NCBI GenBank assembly: GCA_017536625.1
Contig: JAFXGY010000023.1
Coordinates: forward strand, 1-33,654
Origin: Oscillospiraceae bacterium
Lineage (GTDB): Bacteria > Bacillota > Clostridia > Oscillospirales > Ruminococcaceae
DNA length: 33,654 nucleotides
Direction: 5' to 3'
Shown: piece by piece, positions 32,149-33,654 of the stretch
Layout of the letters: each line of letters begins with the position of its first letter
Position numbering within the stretch: the first letter of the stretch is position 1
Notes under the pieces: generated by a model
Told to the model about the DNA's origin: nothing
The model's input: the letters and a program-made list of their open reading frames with translations, nothing else
Database searches by the model: none
Made by a program: the position numbers and the translations under genes

Positions 32149-32327
32149 GGTCTTGCGGTTGCCTTTTATGGCTTTCGCTTTTGCGAAAGGGAAAACGGTG
32201 TGAATCCGTTACTGTTACCTCAACTGTATTTGCCGACGAAGAAGGCATTATGCCACTGTTTTTATTAAAAAAATGGGAAGGCGCCTTCGGAGGATGAAGC
32301 ATAAGTCAGGATAATTTCCGTAAGATC
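32149..32327 (+). ncRNA. Cobalamin (B12) riboswitch aptamer
   Basis: The conserved core is present in order: AAAGGGAAAACGGTGTGAA and ATCCG, then ACTGTTACCTCAACTGTA, the GCCACTG element (32252-32258), GGGAAGGCGCCTTCGG and AGGATGAAGCATAAGTCAGG. P1 is supported by GGTCTTGCGG (32149-32158) pairing with CCGTAAGATC (32318-32327), ten pairs with two G-U. It matches the AdoCbl-type class I consensus. No gene follows before two terminators. Confidence 0.93.
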
Positions 32328-32380
32328 AATTCTCGGGTTAAGGGGAGTCCGCAAGATTTTATATTTGTTTTTCCTAAGGT

Positions 32381-32408
32381 GGCTGTCAGTAACTGGCAGC
32401 CCTTTTTT
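32381..32408 (+). terminator. Terminator 1 below the riboswitch (possible expression platform)
   Basis: GGCTGTCAG (32381-32389) pairs with CTGGCAGCC (32393-32401), one G-U pair, then six T residues. It lies 54 bases after the aptamer. Confidence 0.8.
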
Positions 32409-32415
32409 ATTGAAG

Positions 32416-32461
32416 AAAACGGACATTCCGAAACCCGGAATGTCCGTTTTTGCTTTTTTTA
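32416..32461 (+). terminator. Terminator 2 below the riboswitch
   Basis: A perfect 15-base-pair stem, AAAACGGACATTCCG (32416-32430) with CGGAATGTCCGTTTT (32436-32450), five-base loop, then T-rich sequence. It immediately follows terminator 1. Confidence 0.88.
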
Positions 32462-32502
32462 TTTTCTGCATGAATAACAGATATTTGTCATCTCCGAATT
32501 GC

Positions 32503-32565
32503 CGGCGCAAAAGTTAATTCTCACTCCTGCTTTTGCGCCGACCTCCCGAAATTTAAGCCGAAAAG
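32503..32565 (+). promoter_or_regulatory. Structured leader of the araC-type gene
   Basis: CGGCGCAAAAG (32503-32513) pairs perfectly with CTTTTGCGCCG (32530-32540). Next, ACCTC just after the stem can pair with the GAGGT of the ribosome binding site, which would hide it. This stretch fills most of the gap between terminator 2 and the araC start; no clear promoter was found in it. Confidence 0.4.
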
Positions 32566-32576
32566 AGGTTTGATAT

Positions 32577-32894
32577 ATGGATTATTCAGAAAGCATCGAA
32601 AAAACAAAGGAATTCATTGCGGCGCATCTTTCAGAAGAACTTACCGCCGAAATAATAGCAGGTGAAGCAGGATATTCCGTTTTTCACTATTGCAGGGTTT
32701 TCAAGGAATATACCGGAAAATGCCTTATGACCTATGTTCGGGAAAAAAGGCTTGATGCCGCGAAGGAGAAAATAAAAAAAGGAATAACCGCCGCGGAAGC
32801 CGCTTTTGAATGCGGATTTGAAACCCCAAGCGGTTTTTACCGCGCTTTCGAACGAAAATTCGGCGAACGACCCACAAAAAGAATGCACGCATGA
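32577..32894 (+). CDS. Minimal AraC-family regulator (DNA-binding domain only)
   Basis: A 105-residue protein that is only the double-HTH AraC domain, like MarA or SoxS. HTH 1 is ELTAEIIAGEAGYSVFHYCRVFKEYTG (in two parts: LTAEIIAGEAGYS and HYCRVFKEYTG), and HTH 2 is ITAAEAAFECGFETPSGFYRAF followed by FGERPTKRM. There is no ligand-binding domain, so activity is likely set by its amount. ATG 32577 has AAGAGG upstream, possibly masked by leader structure. It is followed 80 bases later by a VOC gene with its own promoter. Confidence 0.9.
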   Translation: MDYSESIEKTKEFIAAHLSEELTAEIIAGEAGYSVFHYCRVFKEYTGKCLMTYVREKRLDAAKEKIKKGITAAEAAFECGFETPSGFYRAFERKFGERPTKRMHA

Positions 32895-32909
32895 AAAACA
32901 GCGTTTTAC

Positions 32910-32938
32910 TTGTTCCGCTTTATCTTTTGTGTTATGAT
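32910..32938 (+). promoter_or_regulatory. Predicted sigma-A promoter for the VOC gene
   Basis: TTGTTC (32910-32915), 17 bases, TATGAT (32933-32938). Confidence 0.5.
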
Positions 32939-32974
32939 AAAAATACAGAGATTCTTCAAAAGGGGAGTTTTATT

Positions 32975-33349
32975 ATGAATATCATCCATCATATTGCAAT
33001 TATTTGCTCCGATAAAGAAGAGGCACTCGATTTTTATGCAAAAAAGCTTGGGTTTTCGGTTATCAGGGAAAATTATCGTCCGGAAAGAGATGACTGGAAA
33101 ATCGATTTGAGGATAAACGAAACAACGGAACTGGAACTTTTTATAATGAAGGATCATCCAAAAAGGCTTTCGCCGGAAGCTTACGGGCTTCGGCACCTTG
33201 CTTTTAAAGTCGATGATATCTATTCTGCAGTAAAGGAACTTTCTGAAAAAGGGATAGAATGTGAGCCCATAAGAACAGATACTTTTTCCGGAGGAAAAGC
33301 AACGTTCTTTCATGATCCTGACGGACTGCCTCTTGAAATACACGAATAA
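32975..33349 (+). CDS. VOC-family metalloenzyme (glyoxalase I/YaeR-like)
   Basis: A 124-residue protein with two beta-alpha-beta-beta-beta modules. The first begins MNIIHHIAIICSDKEEALDFYAKKLGF; the second begins LRHLAFKVDDIYSAVKEL. Metal ligands by family comparison are His6 (HHIAI), Glu in TELELF, His in LRHLAF and Glu in DGLPLEIHE. It most resembles the YaeR/GloA2 group; a methylmalonyl-CoA epimerase role would be tempting near a B12 riboswitch but is not supported by sequence. ATG 32975 follows AGGGGAG; the frame extends to 32891 but that would overlap araC and the promoter. Confidence 0.88.
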   Translation: MNIIHHIAIICSDKEEALDFYAKKLGFSVIRENYRPERDDWKIDLRINETTELELFIMKDHPKRLSPEAYGLRHLAFKVDDIYSAVKELSEKGIECEPIRTDTFSGGKATFFHDPDGLPLEIHE

Positions 33350-33356
33350 AAAACAA

Positions 33357-33388
33357 AAAAAGAGATACGCGAAAGCGTATCTCTTTTT
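33357..33388 (+). terminator. Rho-independent terminator after the VOC gene
   Basis: A perfect 14-base-pair stem, AAAAAGAGATACGC with GCGTATCTCTTTTT, and a GAAA tetraloop. Confidence 0.92.
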
Positions 33389-33416
33389 AGCTGAATTGGA
33401 TTGATAAAAATGATAC

Positions 33417-33496
33417 GGTTTCATATGGTTTCAAAAGGTTTCACTTGGAAATGAAACTATTAAACGGGAAGTGAAACTCTCTTTTAGGACTGAAAC
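33417..33496. repeat. Phased GGTTTCA / TGAAAC repeat cluster
   Basis: GGTTTCA begins at 33417, 33427 and 33437 (10-base steps); its partial complement TGAAAC begins at 33452, 33472 and 33491 (20- and 19-base steps). GTTTCACTT (33438-33446) is fully complementary to AAGTGAAAC (33469-33477). It lies between a terminator and the end of a convergent gene. Confidence 0.5.
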
Positions 33497-33524
33497 TACG
33501 CTAATCAGTTTGTCAAATTGGAAT

Positions 33525-33654
33525 TTACGTTTTACAAATATGAACTTCTCCGTCTATAAACACTCCATCACCGTCGTTTATACGGATAACATTTACATTA
33601 TGTTCTTTTTCGTAAACACAGCACTTTTCTTCAAATCGCTCAAACCTTGAAAGG
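33525..33654 (-). CDS. 3' end of an unidentified minus-strand gene, cut by the window edge
   Basis: The minus frame is open from the window edge to a TAA at 33525-33527 and gives a 42-residue C-terminal piece, ending INDGDGVFIDGEVHICKT. The mixed charged and hydrophobic composition looks protein-like, and the alternative plus-strand frame (33541-33651) is Phe-rich with no ribosome site. No family is recognised. The start lies beyond the window. Confidence 0.45.
   Translation of the reverse strand, partial: LSRFERFEEKCCVYEKEHNVNVIRINDGDGVFIDGEVHICKT

Noticed and set aside
32975-33349. Methylmalonyl-CoA epimerase as the VOC product, linked to the B12 riboswitch
   Set aside because: The sequence looks more like the YaeR/GloA2 group and no mutase gene is present; it also has its own promoter beyond two terminators.
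33417-33496. CRISPR-like reading of the GGTTTCA repeats
   Set aside because: The units are seven bases with three-base gaps, far too short for repeat-spacer units, and there are no cas genes.
33541-33651. Plus-strand 36-codon frame at the right edge
   Set aside because: Phe-rich, no ribosome binding site, and the opposite strand has a more protein-like frame running off the window.

Overview
The window looks like chromosomal DNA of a low-to-moderate-GC, anaerobic, spore-forming (or formerly spore-forming) member of the Clostridia, most like the Oscillospiraceae/Ruminococcaceae. This rests on meso-diaminopimelate dehydrogenase, a GerA/SpoVAF-family germination protein, VanZ and VanY homologues, DUF4349, DUF4830 and DUF5714 proteins, a YfhO protein, AGGAGG-type ribosome binding sites and short gut-Firmicutes-type palindromic repeats. 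No phage, integrase, transposase, CRISPR array, rRNA or tRNA was seen. Most of the window is core metabolism and envelope genes in short operons separated by strong hairpin-plus-T terminators.

Layout. 1-188: edge of a small inverted-repeat element. 189-3244: D,D-carboxypeptidase, glucose-6-phosphate isomerase and a small P-loop protein. 3409-4140: membrane-anchored XRE protein. 4230-5552: an organic-peroxide unit (glutathione peroxidase, TSCPD protein, OhrR) with OhrR-like operators. 5597-6691: ddh and a small XRE gene. 6904-8976: an EF-G paralogue. 9041-10060: a short repeat, a DUF4830 protein and an acetyltransferase. 10158-13790 (minus): a DUF4349 lipoprotein and a YfhO membrane protein. 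13791-14084: an intergenic region with a GC-rich, stem-closed element. 14085-15870: deoxynucleotidase, a 60-residue protein and pyridoxamine kinase. 15955-17343: germination protein. 17504-20385: an MBOAT plus DHHW pair for O-acetylating a cell-surface polymer. 20387-22803: RlmD and a lipoprotein HtrA homologue that has lost its catalytic residues. 22829-25711: DUF5714, flavin reductase, VanZ and (minus) VanY. 25913-26479: acetyltransferase. 26524-29810: trkA-trkH-mscL, an osmotic/potassium unit. 29875-31508: RluA-type pseudouridine synthase and SseB. 31570-32461: corrinoid adenosyltransferase followed by a cobalamin riboswitch that ends in two terminators with no gene. 32577-33349: a minimal AraC protein and a VOC protein. 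33417-33496: a phased repeat cluster. 33525-33654: the 3' end of a minus-strand gene.

The most interesting points are regulatory. (i) A bipartite 32-base motif with two exact blocks at fixed spacing occurs three times (6809, 11230, 14037), always upstream of a minus-strand gene. (ii) A tandem OhrR-type operator lies over a near-consensus promoter for gpx, with a degenerate copy before ohrR, which keeps Cys15, Tyr29, Tyr40 and a possible resolving Cys121. (iii) The cobalamin riboswitch after cobO has no downstream B12 gene, and an 8-base copy of its P1 3' strand lies just below the aptamer. (iv) Two genes (ddh, gerA-like) start immediately after a terminator T-tract, with their Shine-Dalgarno sequence inside the hairpin. 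(v) There is a HtrA-like pseudoprotease. All calls come from reading the sequence alone; no database search was run.
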